This document shows positions 8,452 to 16,547 of a stretch of DNA of 64,000 nt, piece by piece. The notes under the pieces are model-generated. The model was not told where the DNA came from. It did not search any database and saw only the letters and a list, made by a program, of their open reading frames with translations. Positions within the stretch are counted from its first letter, which is position 1, and the number at the start of each line of letters is the position of its first letter. The position numbers and the translations under genes are program-made. This DNA comes from Sphaerochaeta sp. UBA5849 (GTDB lineage: Bacteria; Spirochaetota; Spirochaetia; Sphaerochaetales; Sphaerochaetaceae), in contig DJGJ01000049.1 of assembly GCA_002432715.1 (NCBI GenBank), forward strand, positions 1-64,000. The letters run 5' to 3'.

Positions 8452-8958
8452 ATGCAGTTCAGGACAATGAGGAGAAGCAGGCAGCTGCTATCCAAAGAAG
8501 AAAGCGAAGCAGTACTGAAGCGGGGCAGCCATGGAGTACTTGCCTGTCTCGGAGACGGGGATTACCCCTATGCAGTTCCGCTGAACTACGTGTACTACGA
8601 GGAAAAGATTTTTCTCCACTCTGCACGGGAAGGCCATAAGGTTGATGCAATACTCCGACACCCCAAAGTATGTTTCACTGTTGTTGATGAGGACACCATT
8701 GTCGCAGCACAGTATACCTCCTACTTTCGCAGCGTGATTGTCTATGGAAAAGCAACGCCTGTCGAAGGGCTGCTTTGGGAGAAGGCCTTCCTTGCCATGG
8801 CTGACAAGTACTGCGCCTCCCAGCCGGTTGCACAGCGTATCGAGAAGACCAAAGCCTGCAGCCAGACACTAGGCATTGTCATCGAGATCGAGCATTGCAC
8901 CGGAAAAGAAGCCATCGAGTTCGTACAGGCCAAGACTGATACTGCTTTGGTACCCTAG
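8452..8958 (+). CDS. Pyridoxamine 5'-phosphate oxidase-like flavoprotein (NimA type)
   Basis: A 168-residue protein of the FMN-binding split-barrel fold. The segment HGVLACLGDGDYPYAVPLNY (about residues 27-46) followed by IFLHSAREGHKVDAI is characteristic of the NimA/5-nitroimidazole-antibiotic-resistance branch. Such proteins bind FMN or other cofactors and may reduce nitro compounds; many have no proven substrate. AGGAG lies 5-6 bases before ATG 8452. The gene starts after the rubredoxin terminator, so it needs its own promoter, which I could not identify clearly. Confidence 0.85.
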   Translation: MQFRTMRRSRQLLSKEESEAVLKRGSHGVLACLGDGDYPYAVPLNYVYYEEKIFLHSAREGHKVDAILRHPKVCFTVVDEDTIVAAQYTSYFRSVIVYGKATPVEGLLWEKAFLAMADKYCASQPVAQRIEKTKACSQTLGIVIEIEHCTGKEAIEFVQAKTDTALVP

Positions 8959-9069
8959 TCAGAAGGCTTTTCAGACAAAGAATTCAAAGCACACAAGAGA
9001 GCCCCTCTTTTTCACACGATTGCAAAACTTCGTGGTACATTGACCTCATAATGGAGGAAACACCAAGCT

Positions 9070-9636
9070 ATGTTGCGAGCAATTGAAGAAAGAAGAGCGT
9101 ATCGAGCCCTCGATACAAAACCCATTGAAAAAGAAGTGCTGGTACGTCTCGCCGAGGCTGCCCATACCGCCCCTTCATCCATGAACAACCAACCTTGGCG
9201 GTACATCACCGTAACCGACCAGGCAATCCTTTCCAAGGTCAAGGAGACCCTGTCTCCGGGCAACTACTGGGCGAAGAAGGCCCCCGCCATCGTGGCGGTG
9301 GTCACCAACAATGCTTGGGGCATGTCCCTGGGCGACCGCCATTATGCCCCTTTCGAACTGGGCATGGCCACCATGGCGTATCAGATCCAAGCCGTCAGTG
9401 AAGGCCTATACGTCCACCCCATAGCCGGCTTCAATGCCGACGAGGCGAAGAAGGTGCTGGGAATCGCTGAAGGCGATACGCTTATGATCATGCTGGTACT
9501 CGGCTATCCGGGATCGGACTTTGAACTGAGTGCAAAGCACAAAGAGAGCGAGAAGTGCGATCGGATCCGCATGGATTTGGACAAGGTGCATGCGTTCAAC
9601 ACCTGGAACGAAAGCCTGCGGCCACAGGCAAAGTAG
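9070..9636 (+). CDS. Nitroreductase family protein
   Basis: A 188-residue FMN-dependent NAD(P)H nitroreductase-fold protein. RRAYRALDTKPIE and HTAPSSMNNQPWRYI (about residues 32-46) are the conserved FMN-phosphate contact and second-helix motifs; the IMLVLGYPGSDFE segment is near the C-terminus. The family reduces nitroaromatics, quinones or flavins; the physiological substrate is unknown. GGAGG is 10 bases before ATG 9070. The stop codon is 13 bases from the end of the convergent MFS gene. Confidence 0.88.
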   Translation: MLRAIEERRAYRALDTKPIEKEVLVRLAEAAHTAPSSMNNQPWRYITVTDQAILSKVKETLSPGNYWAKKAPAIVAVVTNNAWGMSLGDRHYAPFELGMATMAYQIQAVSEGLYVHPIAGFNADEAKKVLGIAEGDTLMIMLVLGYPGSDFELSAKHKESEKCDRIRMDLDKVHAFNTWNESLRPQAK

Positions 9637-9649
9637 GGAGTATCGACGG

Positions 9650-10963
9650 TTACTGCAGATGGACGATTTCCTGCTCTATGACCTCTTTCAGCCGCTCTTC
9701 CTCGGTTACAATCATCTCACTTTCCTTCAGGAAGCTGCTTCCGATCATGGAAGCAGCCAACAAGGCTGCAAGGGTTGAGAGGACCATCGGGGAGTACTCA
9801 TCCGTTGCCACCAGACTGATGAGCAGGATTACGGCACAAGAGGCCTGGCTGAAGAGCAGGAGCAAACCTTGGATGACCTCTTCGCTGATGCCGATGCCCA
9901 GCTCTGCAGCATACTGGCTGCCGATGGGTATGGAAGCAAGGAGCGACAGGCCTACGATGGAAGCCCCGATCAGGGCGATGGCCTCGCTGGAAAGCAGGAC
10001 AGCACCGATTTGCTGGCAGAAAACCAGCAAGAGGATTCCGGGAATCGAGCAAACGTTGCAAAACACAAAGAACAGCTTCCGCTTTCGATAGCGGTCCGAG
10101 AGGGCCGGCAGTACTATGGCTCCCACCATGCCGCCTGCAAACATGGCGATTCCCAAGAAACCGGAGGAGTCGTCAAACCCCAGCAGCGCACTGATCTCGT
10201 CGACCTTGATGAAGAGTGTCATAAGAACACCCCACCCGATGGAGAAGATGATCATCAAGCCCCTGAGTGAGGAGTTCTGGTTCATAATCTTGAACGAGGT
10301 CCGAAAGCTCTGACTCTTCGGCACCTGCAGGGTGGAGGACGGCGTCGGGGGATTATCCTTGATCAGGAATGCCGGAATCAGGGCGAGGACCGAGCTTGCA
10401 ACAGCATAGATGCTCATCATCCGCTCAAAGCCCTGTCCCCAGGCCGGATCATTTGCACGGGTCACCACCAGCATGGGGGAGACTATCATCACGACTGCCA
10501 GCGAAAGGTATTGGCTTGCTGATGTGATGCCGACAGCCATGCCTCGTTCCCGGATGGGAAACCAACGCGCGACAATTTCCGTGATGCTGGTAAGTACCAA
10601 GGCCTGGCCCAGGGCCAGAAAGAACTGGCCGAACAGGACTGCCGAAAGACTTGCAACGTAGAGCCATTTCGTCATTGATCCAAAGACAATGAGGCCGCTT
10701 GCAATCCAGACGGCCCAGCGCGGGCCCAATTTGTGCAACAGATAGGAGGAGGGAATGCTCGCCACCACGAAGACCAGTAGATAGGTCAGGGAGAGCAAGT
10801 CCACCGGAGAAGCATACCGCAATGACAGCTGTCCTTGATAGTAGCGGTTGGCGACCCTGCCAACCGGTGCAAGGTTCAACCACTGTATCTCGACTGAGAA
10901 AATCAGCAGCACGAGACACAGAAGAATCAAGTATCGATATCGGTAGGCTTTCACACTCTTCAT
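9650..10963 (-). CDS. Major facilitator superfamily transporter, FLVCR-like
   Basis: A 437-residue membrane protein with 12 predicted transmembrane helices. The N-terminal helix region (YRYLILLCLVLLIFSVEIQW) and the helix 3-5 segment GSMTKWLYVASL...GQFFLALGQALV resemble the FLVCR/DIRC2-type branch of MFS, whose eukaryotic members move haem, choline or related compounds. The substrate here is unknown. ATG 10963 is chosen because TATCCT, a -10-like box (10970-10975, minus strand), ends 6 bases upstream. The longer upstream reading frame would run through that box and into the divergent promoter. Confidence 0.8.
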   Translation of the reverse strand: MKSVKAYRYRYLILLCLVLLIFSVEIQWLNLAPVGRVANRYYQGQLSLRYASPVDLLSLTYLLVFVVASIPSSYLLHKLGPRWAVWIASGLIVFGSMTKWLYVASLSAVLFGQFFLALGQALVLTSITEIVARWFPIRERGMAVGITSASQYLSLAVVMIVSPMLVVTRANDPAWGQGFERMMSIYAVASSVLALIPAFLIKDNPPTPSSTLQVPKSQSFRTSFKIMNQNSSLRGLMIIFSIGWGVLMTLFIKVDEISALLGFDDSSGFLGIAMFAGGMVGAIVLPALSDRYRKRKLFFVFCNVCSIPGILLLVFCQQIGAVLLSSEAIALIGASIVGLSLLASIPIGSQYAAELGIGISEEVIQGLLLLFSQASCAVILLISLVATDEYSPMVLSTLAALLAASMIGSSFLKESEMIVTEEERLKEVIEQEIVHLQ

Positions 10964-10969
10964 AGTTAC

Positions 10970-11034
10970 AGGATATACGATACACAGTGATTTGTATATC
11001 TTCTCTGGAAGAAGAGCGGACTTTGTCCTATACT
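10970..11034. promoter_or_regulatory. Divergent leaderless-type promoters between MFS and nitroreductase genes
   Basis: On the minus strand, TATACA (10993-10998), 17 bases and TATCCT (10970-10975) end 6 bases before ATG 10963. On the plus strand, TATACT (11029-11034) ends 6 bases before ATG 11041; its -35 is not obvious. Neither gene has a Shine-Dalgarno sequence. The 77-base gap holds both promoters and nothing else recognisable. Confidence 0.5.
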
Positions 11035-11040
11035 CCACGC

Positions 11041-11826
11041 ATGCATGAAACCTTACAGCTCTTGAACAATCGTCGATCGGTACGCAGCTTTGAGGACCGA
11101 ATAATCGAACCGGAAGCCGTCATCCAGCTCAAGGAAGCGACCTTGCGTGCCCCCACCGCCGGCAATATGGCCCTCTATTCCATAGTCGAGGTCCATGATT
11201 CTTCCAAGAAAGAGAAGCTTGCCAAAATCTGCGACGAGCAGAGCATGATCGAGAAAGCACCCTTGGTCTGGGTTTTCCTTGCCGACATGCAGAAGTGGGT
11301 CAATTACTTCTACGAAAGCGGCGCAGTAGACAGGGCTGCGAAGGCAAACCTCGCCTCCTTCAGGAAGCCCGGACTGGGAGATCTGCACCTCTGCCTGCAG
11401 GATGCCGTCATCGCAGCCCAGAATGCCGTGGTTGCCGCCGAGGCCCTGGGTATCGGCTCCTGTTACATCGGTGATGTCATCGAGCATTTTGAACAACTGA
11501 GGGAACTGCTTGAGCTCAAGCAGTACACCATTCCCGCCTGCATGCTCATTTTCGGATACCCCAAGGCCAAAGGTCCGGTCAGGCTGACCCCCCGATGTCC
11601 CCAGGACACCATATTCATGCAGGACCGCTACATGGAGCCCCACCTCGAGCAAATGGAAAGAGCCTACAGTGTCCATGAAGAGGATCGGCGCAGAAGCCAA
11701 TCCCTGCCCTACCAGAATACCGGCACCCTTGCCGACTACTACTATCTGAGAAAACATACCTCCTCCTTTATGGAGGAGATGAACCGCTCTACCACGGTTA
11801 TGTTTGATTGGTGGTGCAAAGGGTAA
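11041..11826 (+). CDS. Nitroreductase family protein (NfsA/FRP-like)
   Basis: A 261-residue FMN-dependent oxidoreductase. NNRRSVRSFEDRIIEPE (about residues 9-25) and RAPTAGNMALYSIVEV are the FMN-binding motifs of the NfsA/flavin-reductase branch; AAQNAVVAAEALGIGSCYIGD is the conserved central helix and loop. The length (about 260) fits NfsA-type rather than the shorter NfsB-type. It probably reduces nitro compounds, quinones or flavin with NADPH. ATG 11041 is favoured over an upstream in-frame ATG because TATACT ends 6 bases before it. It is divergent from the FLVCR-like transporter; a shared ligand is possible but not shown. Confidence 0.85.
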   Translation: MHETLQLLNNRRSVRSFEDRIIEPEAVIQLKEATLRAPTAGNMALYSIVEVHDSSKKEKLAKICDEQSMIEKAPLVWVFLADMQKWVNYFYESGAVDRAAKANLASFRKPGLGDLHLCLQDAVIAAQNAVVAAEALGIGSCYIGDVIEHFEQLRELLELKQYTIPACMLIFGYPKAKGPVRLTPRCPQDTIFMQDRYMEPHLEQMERAYSVHEEDRRRSQSLPYQNTGTLADYYYLRKHTSSFMEEMNRSTTVMFDWWCKG

Positions 11827-11831
11827 TTTTC

Positions 11832-11860
11832 TTGCGTCCTTGAGCCTTTGCCACTACCAT
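11832..11860 (+). promoter_or_regulatory. Promoter of the yesN-yesM-SBP operon (leaderless type)
   Basis: TTGCGT (11832-11837), a 17-base spacer and TACCAT (11855-11860) end 7 bases before ATG 11868. There is no Shine-Dalgarno. Confidence 0.55.
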
Positions 11861-11867
11861 ATACCCT

Positions 11868-13475
11868 ATGCCGTATACGATTCTTTTGGTTGATGATGAG
11901 ACAGCAGTACGTGAAGGGATTCGCAGCCGCACCCCGTGGGAGCGGTATGGCTTTTGCGTAGTGGGTGAAGCCGGCAACGGCATCGAAGCCTTGGAGATGG
12001 TAGAGGAGCTGCATCCCGATGTCGTAATCACCGATATCAGGATGCCTTACCTCGATGGAATCGAGTTGATCCAGAAAATCCGCCTCACGCATCCGACCAC
12101 AACCTTGGTCATACTCAGCGGGTATGACGAATTCACCTATGCCCAGCAGGCGATGCGCTACGATGTCAGTGAATATGTACTCAAGCCGGTTTCGGTGGAA
12201 GACTTGTGCAATCTGCTCAAGCGCCTGGGAAAGCATCTGGATGAGGAGATCAAGCGCATCCAGGACCAGGACAGGCTTAATCAGGCGTACCAGCAGGCCC
12301 TTCCGCTCATCAGGGAGAAGTTCCTGGTATCGCTGCTGACTGCAGTGCACCCTGCCTCCGATGCTGCCTTGCTTGCAAAAGCGGCGGAGTACGGCTTCAA
12401 TCTGAACAAGGATGAATTCATGGTTGCCGTTATCGAGACCGATCATGTGATGGATGACCCCTTGCAATCGATGGCCATGTTTGAGATTGTTGAACAGGTA
12501 GTGAAAAAGGACGACGGAGTGTTGCTCTTCCAATTCGAAAACCAGATTGTCATTATTTTCAGCTCCCAAAGCCATGGCCAGGATCATTACGATTCAGTGT
12601 TCCGCAAACAGACATACCGCAAAGCCGAGCAGCTGCAGGCATACCTGCAGAAGTACTCCTTCCAGGCTGTCCTCGGAGTAGGAAACCTCGTACACTCCCC
12701 TTCGGCCATCAAGCAGTCATATCATCAGGCGCTGACAGCCCTCAACTATAGTTCCTGTTACCCTGAGCAATCGCTCCTGTTCATCAGTGACTTGGAGAAG
12801 CTGCCGGTCGAGGAGCATCAACAACAATTGGAGGAGTTGAAGGCAAATGTACTGGTTGCTGTGAAGATGGGCAGTGAGGAGCAGGTGACCGAGGCGGTGA
12901 ATCAACTGCTCGGCGAGCAGCTTGCCTCCCTGAACCTGGAACAACTGCAGACATTGCTGTTGGAACTGGCTTTTCTCCTTCAAGACCTTACCCATTCATA
13001 CGGGCATACCCTCTTTTCTGTGGTTGATGGAGAGGGAAGAAACCTCTTCTCCGAGCTTGCAACCCTCTCAACGTTGGGGAAGGCCAGGCGTTACTTCATC
13101 CGCCTTTGCCTTCTGGTGCGGCAATTGATTGCCGGACAGAGGGCTCAGTCGCATATCCAATTCATCGGTCAGGCCAAGGCCTTGATCGCAAAGCACTTCA
13201 CTGAATCCGGATTTGGACTGGAAGAAATTTGTGAAATGATTGGGGTAAGCCCTTCATATTTCAGTTCCACCTTCAAGAAGGAGGTTGGCGTCAGCTTTGT
13301 ACAGTACTTGACGGCTCTGAGAATGGACAGGGCGAAGGATCTGCTCATCAAGACCGAGGGCAAGACCTACGAGATCGCACAGGCGGTCGGGTTTGCAGAG
13401 CCGAACTACTTCAGCTTCTGTTTCAAGCGGCATGTCGGCCTCTCTCCCTCCCAATTCAGACAGAGAAACCGATGA
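11868..13475 (+). CDS. Two-component response regulator, YesN/AraC type
   Basis: A 535-residue cytoplasmic regulator. Residues 3-120 are a receiver domain with acidic pocket Asp9/Asp10, phospho-acceptor Asp56 (VVITDIRMP), Ser84 and Lys106. Residues about 435-532 are an AraC-type double helix-turn-helix (EEICEMIGVSPSYFSSTFKK and EIAQAVGFAEPNYFSFCFKR). The central linker (about 130-400) is typical of YesN-type regulators of carbohydrate uptake. It overlaps the kinase gene by 4 bases. The likely target is the converging mglBAC operon or another sugar system; this is inferred from the neighbouring sugar-binding protein and transporter. Confidence 0.9.
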   Translation: MPYTILLVDDETAVREGIRSRTPWERYGFCVVGEAGNGIEALEMVEELHPDVVITDIRMPYLDGIELIQKIRLTHPTTTLVILSGYDEFTYAQQAMRYDVSEYVLKPVSVEDLCNLLKRLGKHLDEEIKRIQDQDRLNQAYQQALPLIREKFLVSLLTAVHPASDAALLAKAAEYGFNLNKDEFMVAVIETDHVMDDPLQSMAMFEIVEQVVKKDDGVLLFQFENQIVIIFSSQSHGQDHYDSVFRKQTYRKAEQLQAYLQKYSFQAVLGVGNLVHSPSAIKQSYHQALTALNYSSCYPEQSLLFISDLEKLPVEEHQQQLEELKANVLVAVKMGSEEQVTEAVNQLLGEQLASLNLEQLQTLLLELAFLLQDLTHSYGHTLFSVVDGEGRNLFSELATLSTLGKARRYFIRLCLLVRQLIAGQRAQSHIQFIGQAKALIAKHFTESGFGLEEICEMIGVSPSYFSSTFKKEVGVSFVQYLTALRMDRAKDLLIKTEGKTYEIAQAVGFAEPNYFSFCFKRHVGLSPSQFRQRNR

Positions 13476-15235
13476 GAAAGCCGGATCACCCCCACTCCAT
13501 CAAAACCATTCTCACCTTTGCCATCGCGTTCGTCTCCCTCTCCGTCACCTTGCTTATCTCGGCAATCCTGTACAGCCAGTTTTCTTCCACCATCCGGGAG
13601 AACGCCACCGTCTCAACAAGGGAAATCGTCAGACAGGTAAACGCCAACCTCAACTACTATACCAACGATATTCTTACCATCGCCGGCTACGCCCGCGACC
13701 TTGCCAAGCAGACCAACGAACTCTCTCGAACCGAAATCGAGAAGAGGCTCTCCTCGATCGTCGACAGCCGCCAGGATATCGTCTGTCTGCTTCTGTTTGA
13801 CTTGGAGGGCAATGTACTGCTCTCCACCACCGATGCCCCGAGAAGGGAGGCGACTGAGATAGCAAAGCAGACATGGTTCACCAGGGCTTTGGGTGGTGAG
13901 GGTAACTTCTATTTCACCGGCCCGCATGTCCAGCAGCTCTTCACTTCAAGCTATCCGTGGGTCATCACATACAGCCAGCAGATCAGCTACACCAATGAGG
14001 AGGGGGAGCTGAGCCAAGGTCTTTTGCTGATCGACATGAACTTCAGGACGGTCAGTGAACTGAGCCAAAGCGCGAAGCTTGGGGCGACAGGGTACGTATA
14101 TTTCATCGACAACAACGGCAAGATCGTGTACCACCCGTACCAGCAATTGATCAACTCCGATTTGTTCAACGAGGACCTCGACTCCGCCCAGGAGTATATT
14201 TTCGGTACGTTCACCAACACCTTCGAGGGAAGGCAGCGACTTGTCATCATCGATACGGTCAACAACGCACGTTGGCGAATTGTCGGGGTGGCATTCATGG
14301 ACGAGCTGATGGCCGGTCTCGATCAGTACACCACCATCATGCTTATCGTCCTGGGATTCTGCATTGTCATCACCATTGTTCTGGCACGTATGGTTTCGGC
14401 GTACATAAGCCGACCGATCAGGGAGCTCGACCGATTGATGAACAGCGTGGAACGCGGAGACTTCTCCGCTCCGCCGACAGTGGGAGGCAACCAAGAGGTT
14501 GCTGCCTTGTCCCAGACCTTTGCAGTGATGGTCAAACGCATCCGGCAGCTGATGGATGATATTGTCACCAGCCAGGAGATGAAACGCAAGTTCGAACTTG
14601 ATGCACTGCAGGCAAAAATCAACCCACACTTCCTGTACAACACCCTCGATTCCGTTGTCTGGATGGCAGAGCAGAACGATACCGAGGGAGTGATCAGGAT
14701 GATCACCGCCCTGGCAAAGCTCTTCCGCATCTCCATCAGCAAGGGTCGGGACATCATCACCCTTGCCGAGGAGCTTGAGCATGTCCGCAACTACTTGATC
14801 ATCCAGCAGATCCGCTACCAGGACAAGTTTGAGTTCTCCATCACCTTGGAAGAGGGTATGGAGAATCTGCCGACGATCAAGCTCATCATCCAGCCGATTG
14901 TGGAGAATGCAATCTACCACGGGATCAAGTATCTGCAGGAGATGGGTCATATCGATATCAAGGTGTTCAGGAGAAAACCCGGGGCCGTGGTCATCGAGGT
15001 GCGTGACAACGGGGTGGGGATGGATGAACAGAAACTGGCCACCATCCTCAGCTTCGACGGACAACACCCCAAGGGTGCGGGAATCGGGGTGAGGAACGTC
15101 CATCAGCGCATCCAGCTCTATTACGGTTCCGATTATGGCCTGGAACTTTCCAGTGAGCTCGATGTTGGGACGCTGGTCCGGCTGGTTATCCCCGAACAGA
15201 GTCCAATCCAACCGATCAAGGTGGTGCAATCATGA
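13472..15235 (+). CDS. Sensor histidine kinase, YesM/LytS-like (HisKA_7TM-free, cache-type sensor)
   Basis: A 587-residue membrane sensor. The order is TM1 (about 13-35), an extracytoplasmic cache-like domain (about 36-285), TM2 (about 287-310), HAMP (about 311-362), a His_kinase domain with the phospho-acceptor His386 in KINPHFLYNTLD, and HATPase_c (about 460-580) with the N box NAIYHG, DNGVGMD and GIGVRNVHQRI. This is the YesM family, which pairs with YesN regulators. The gene overlaps its neighbours by 4 bases on each side, so translation is probably coupled. The co-transcribed binding lipoprotein probably presents a sugar to the extracytoplasmic domain. Confidence 0.9.
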   Translation: MRKPDHPHSIKTILTFAIAFVSLSVTLLISAILYSQFSSTIRENATVSTREIVRQVNANLNYYTNDILTIAGYARDLAKQTNELSRTEIEKRLSSIVDSRQDIVCLLLFDLEGNVLLSTTDAPRREATEIAKQTWFTRALGGEGNFYFTGPHVQQLFTSSYPWVITYSQQISYTNEEGELSQGLLLIDMNFRTVSELSQSAKLGATGYVYFIDNNGKIVYHPYQQLINSDLFNEDLDSAQEYIFGTFTNTFEGRQRLVIIDTVNNARWRIVGVAFMDELMAGLDQYTTIMLIVLGFCIVITIVLARMVSAYISRPIRELDRLMNSVERGDFSAPPTVGGNQEVAALSQTFAVMVKRIRQLMDDIVTSQEMKRKFELDALQAKINPHFLYNTLDSVVWMAEQNDTEGVIRMITALAKLFRISISKGRDIITLAEELEHVRNYLIIQQIRYQDKFEFSITLEEGMENLPTIKLIIQPIVENAIYHGIKYLQEMGHIDIKVFRRKPGAVVIEVRDNGVGMDEQKLATILSFDGQHPKGAGIGVRNVHQRIQLYYGSDYGLELSSELDVGTLVRLVIPEQSPIQPIKVVQS

Positions 15236-16179
15236 AGAAAGGCATCCTGATTCTCCTACTGCTATCCCTTCTCGCAGGCTGCTCGAACAAGAAGAGTGAA
15301 GCCACTACCTCCTATCGGATCGCCGTCATCACCATGATGCAGGGAGGCGAATTCTGGGGGTCCCTGAAGAACGGTGCCCGTAGTGCCCGCAGCTCCACCG
15401 GCGCGGTCCTTGAGTTCCTTGCTCCGGTGAATGAATCCGACTACGAGGGACAAATCAGTGCCGTCCAAAGGGCCATAGACCAGCGTTTTGATGCGATAGT
15501 ACTCTCACCAAGCCATTATTCACGGCTCGAGGATGTGGTTGCCAAAGCACGGAGCGCAGGCATCAAGGTGGTGCTCGCCGATACCGCACTACGCAACCAG
15601 ACCGCGGATTTTTTGATCACCACCGATTACAGACAGATCGGCAAGGCGATGGCCGAACATGCCTTCACCCATTTTTCCGAGGGTGAGCCGATCAATGCCC
15701 TGGTCATCGGGTCCATGCCGAACACCACCAGCATGACCAATCTGGTGGAGTCCCTGGTGCAAACCTTCTCAGAGCGGACCAATGCAAGAATTGTGAGTGC
15801 AACCTACAGTTTCACCAATGAGACAATCGCTCGTGATATTACGCGCAATGCTTTGGAAAGCGATCCTTCAATCAATTTGGTCTTTGCCTTGGAAGAGTAT
15901 ACCGCCCATGGGGTGGCCAATGCACTGGGAGACTCGTCGGATATCCATTTCATTGCATTTGGAACAACACAGTTTGAAATCCAGCTTTTGGAGAAGGGAG
16001 TAATCGATGCCTTGGTGGTGGTAAACTCCTTCAACCTCGGCTATCGCTCGGTGATGGCTGCCATCGATCTGCTCAACGGCAACAAGCCCGTCCAAAAACT
16101 TGTTGACTTCGACCTGGTAACCAAAGAATCGATGTTCAGCGAGGAGCATCAGAGGTTGTTGTTCCAGACGTTCCAGTGA
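15232..16179 (+). CDS. Periplasmic sugar-binding lipoprotein (RbsB/YtfQ-like) of the YesNM system
   Basis: A 315-residue protein with a lipoprotein signal peptide (LLSLLAGC; lipid-modified Cys17). It then has a type I periplasmic-binding fold: IAVITMMQGGEFWGSLKNGA, a DAIVLSPSHYSRL hinge strand, and VVLADTALRNQ. It belongs to the ribose/galactose-binding family but is not next to a permease or ATPase on its own strand. Its stop codon abuts an epimerase relic. Sharing an operon with a YesM kinase, it most likely acts as a ligand receptor for signalling rather than transport. It might also feed the converging mgl transporter. The substrate is unknown, probably an aldose or a phosphorylated sugar analogue. 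Confidence 0.8.
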   Translation: MKKGILILLLLSLLAGCSNKKSEATTSYRIAVITMMQGGEFWGSLKNGARSARSSTGAVLEFLAPVNESDYEGQISAVQRAIDQRFDAIVLSPSHYSRLEDVVAKARSAGIKVVLADTALRNQTADFLITTDYRQIGKAMAEHAFTHFSEGEPINALVIGSMPNTTSMTNLVESLVQTFSERTNARIVSATYSFTNETIARDITRNALESDPSINLVFALEEYTAHGVANALGDSSDIHFIAFGTTQFEIQLLEKGVIDALVVVNSFNLGYRSVMAAIDLLNGNKPVQKLVDFDLVTKESMFSEEHQRLLFQTFQ

Positions 16180-16184
16180 AATCG

Positions 16185-16426
16185 AGGCAGAATCAAGAGC
16201 TGCTGCCCTGCAAAGCCGGGCTCGATGCTTATGACACTCTGGGATGGATACCGCTTTTCATGCCGCTCCTTTAGATCACCTCCAGGGGCCTGATAACAAA
16301 GGGTGTATTGTCTGTATGAAAACTGAGGTATTCGGCCCCGGCATCGACCAGCTCCTGGACATTGTCCTTCAGTTCCAACAGGTTGCAGTTTGCCAAGGAA
16401 GGCGAATTAATGACGATGGGTTTCAC
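16185..16426 (-). pseudogene. Decayed ribulose/allulose-phosphate 3-epimerase fragment
   Basis: Two pieces of one enzyme family can be read in different frames. From 16426 (GTG) to a stop at 16271-16273 runs VKPIVINSPSL, then LLELKDNVQELVDAGAEYL and SFHTDN, matching the N-terminal SPSL...LLxxK...AGADYLHxDxMDG region of ribulose-5-phosphate or allulose-6-phosphate epimerases. From 16235 to 16185, in another frame, runs VISIEPGFAGQQ, matching the family's VxxVxPGFAGQxF phosphate-binding motif. The roughly 80 residues normally between them are missing, so this is a deletion plus frameshift relic. It lies downstream of mglC and its terminator, and ends against the stop codon of the sugar-binding lipoprotein gene. 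The family match is from memory of the motifs. Confidence 0.6.
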
Positions 16427-16496
16427 AAGTACTCCGTTCGTTGTCCAATAGTTGGTCCATGATACGGTTGATATTTGCCAGAGTGACATAGGTCGC

Positions 16497-16524
16497 AAAA
16501 AAGAGGCAGGATCGCTCCTGCCTC
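16497..16524 (-). terminator. Rho-independent terminator of the mgl operon
   Basis: A perfect 9-bp stem, GAGGCAGGA (16503-16511) with TCCTGCCTC (16516-16524) and a 4-base loop, is followed on the minus strand by six T residues (16497-16502). It is 24 bases past the mglC stop. Confidence 0.9.
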
Positions 16525-16547
16525 ACATGCGTGGAAGAGAAACGAGA

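Noticed and set aside
13946..15229. A 427-codon minus-strand frame opposite the YesM kinase gene
   Set aside because: It is rich in His/Asp/Leu/Val with no recognisable fold, as expected for an antisense of a well-supported kinase.
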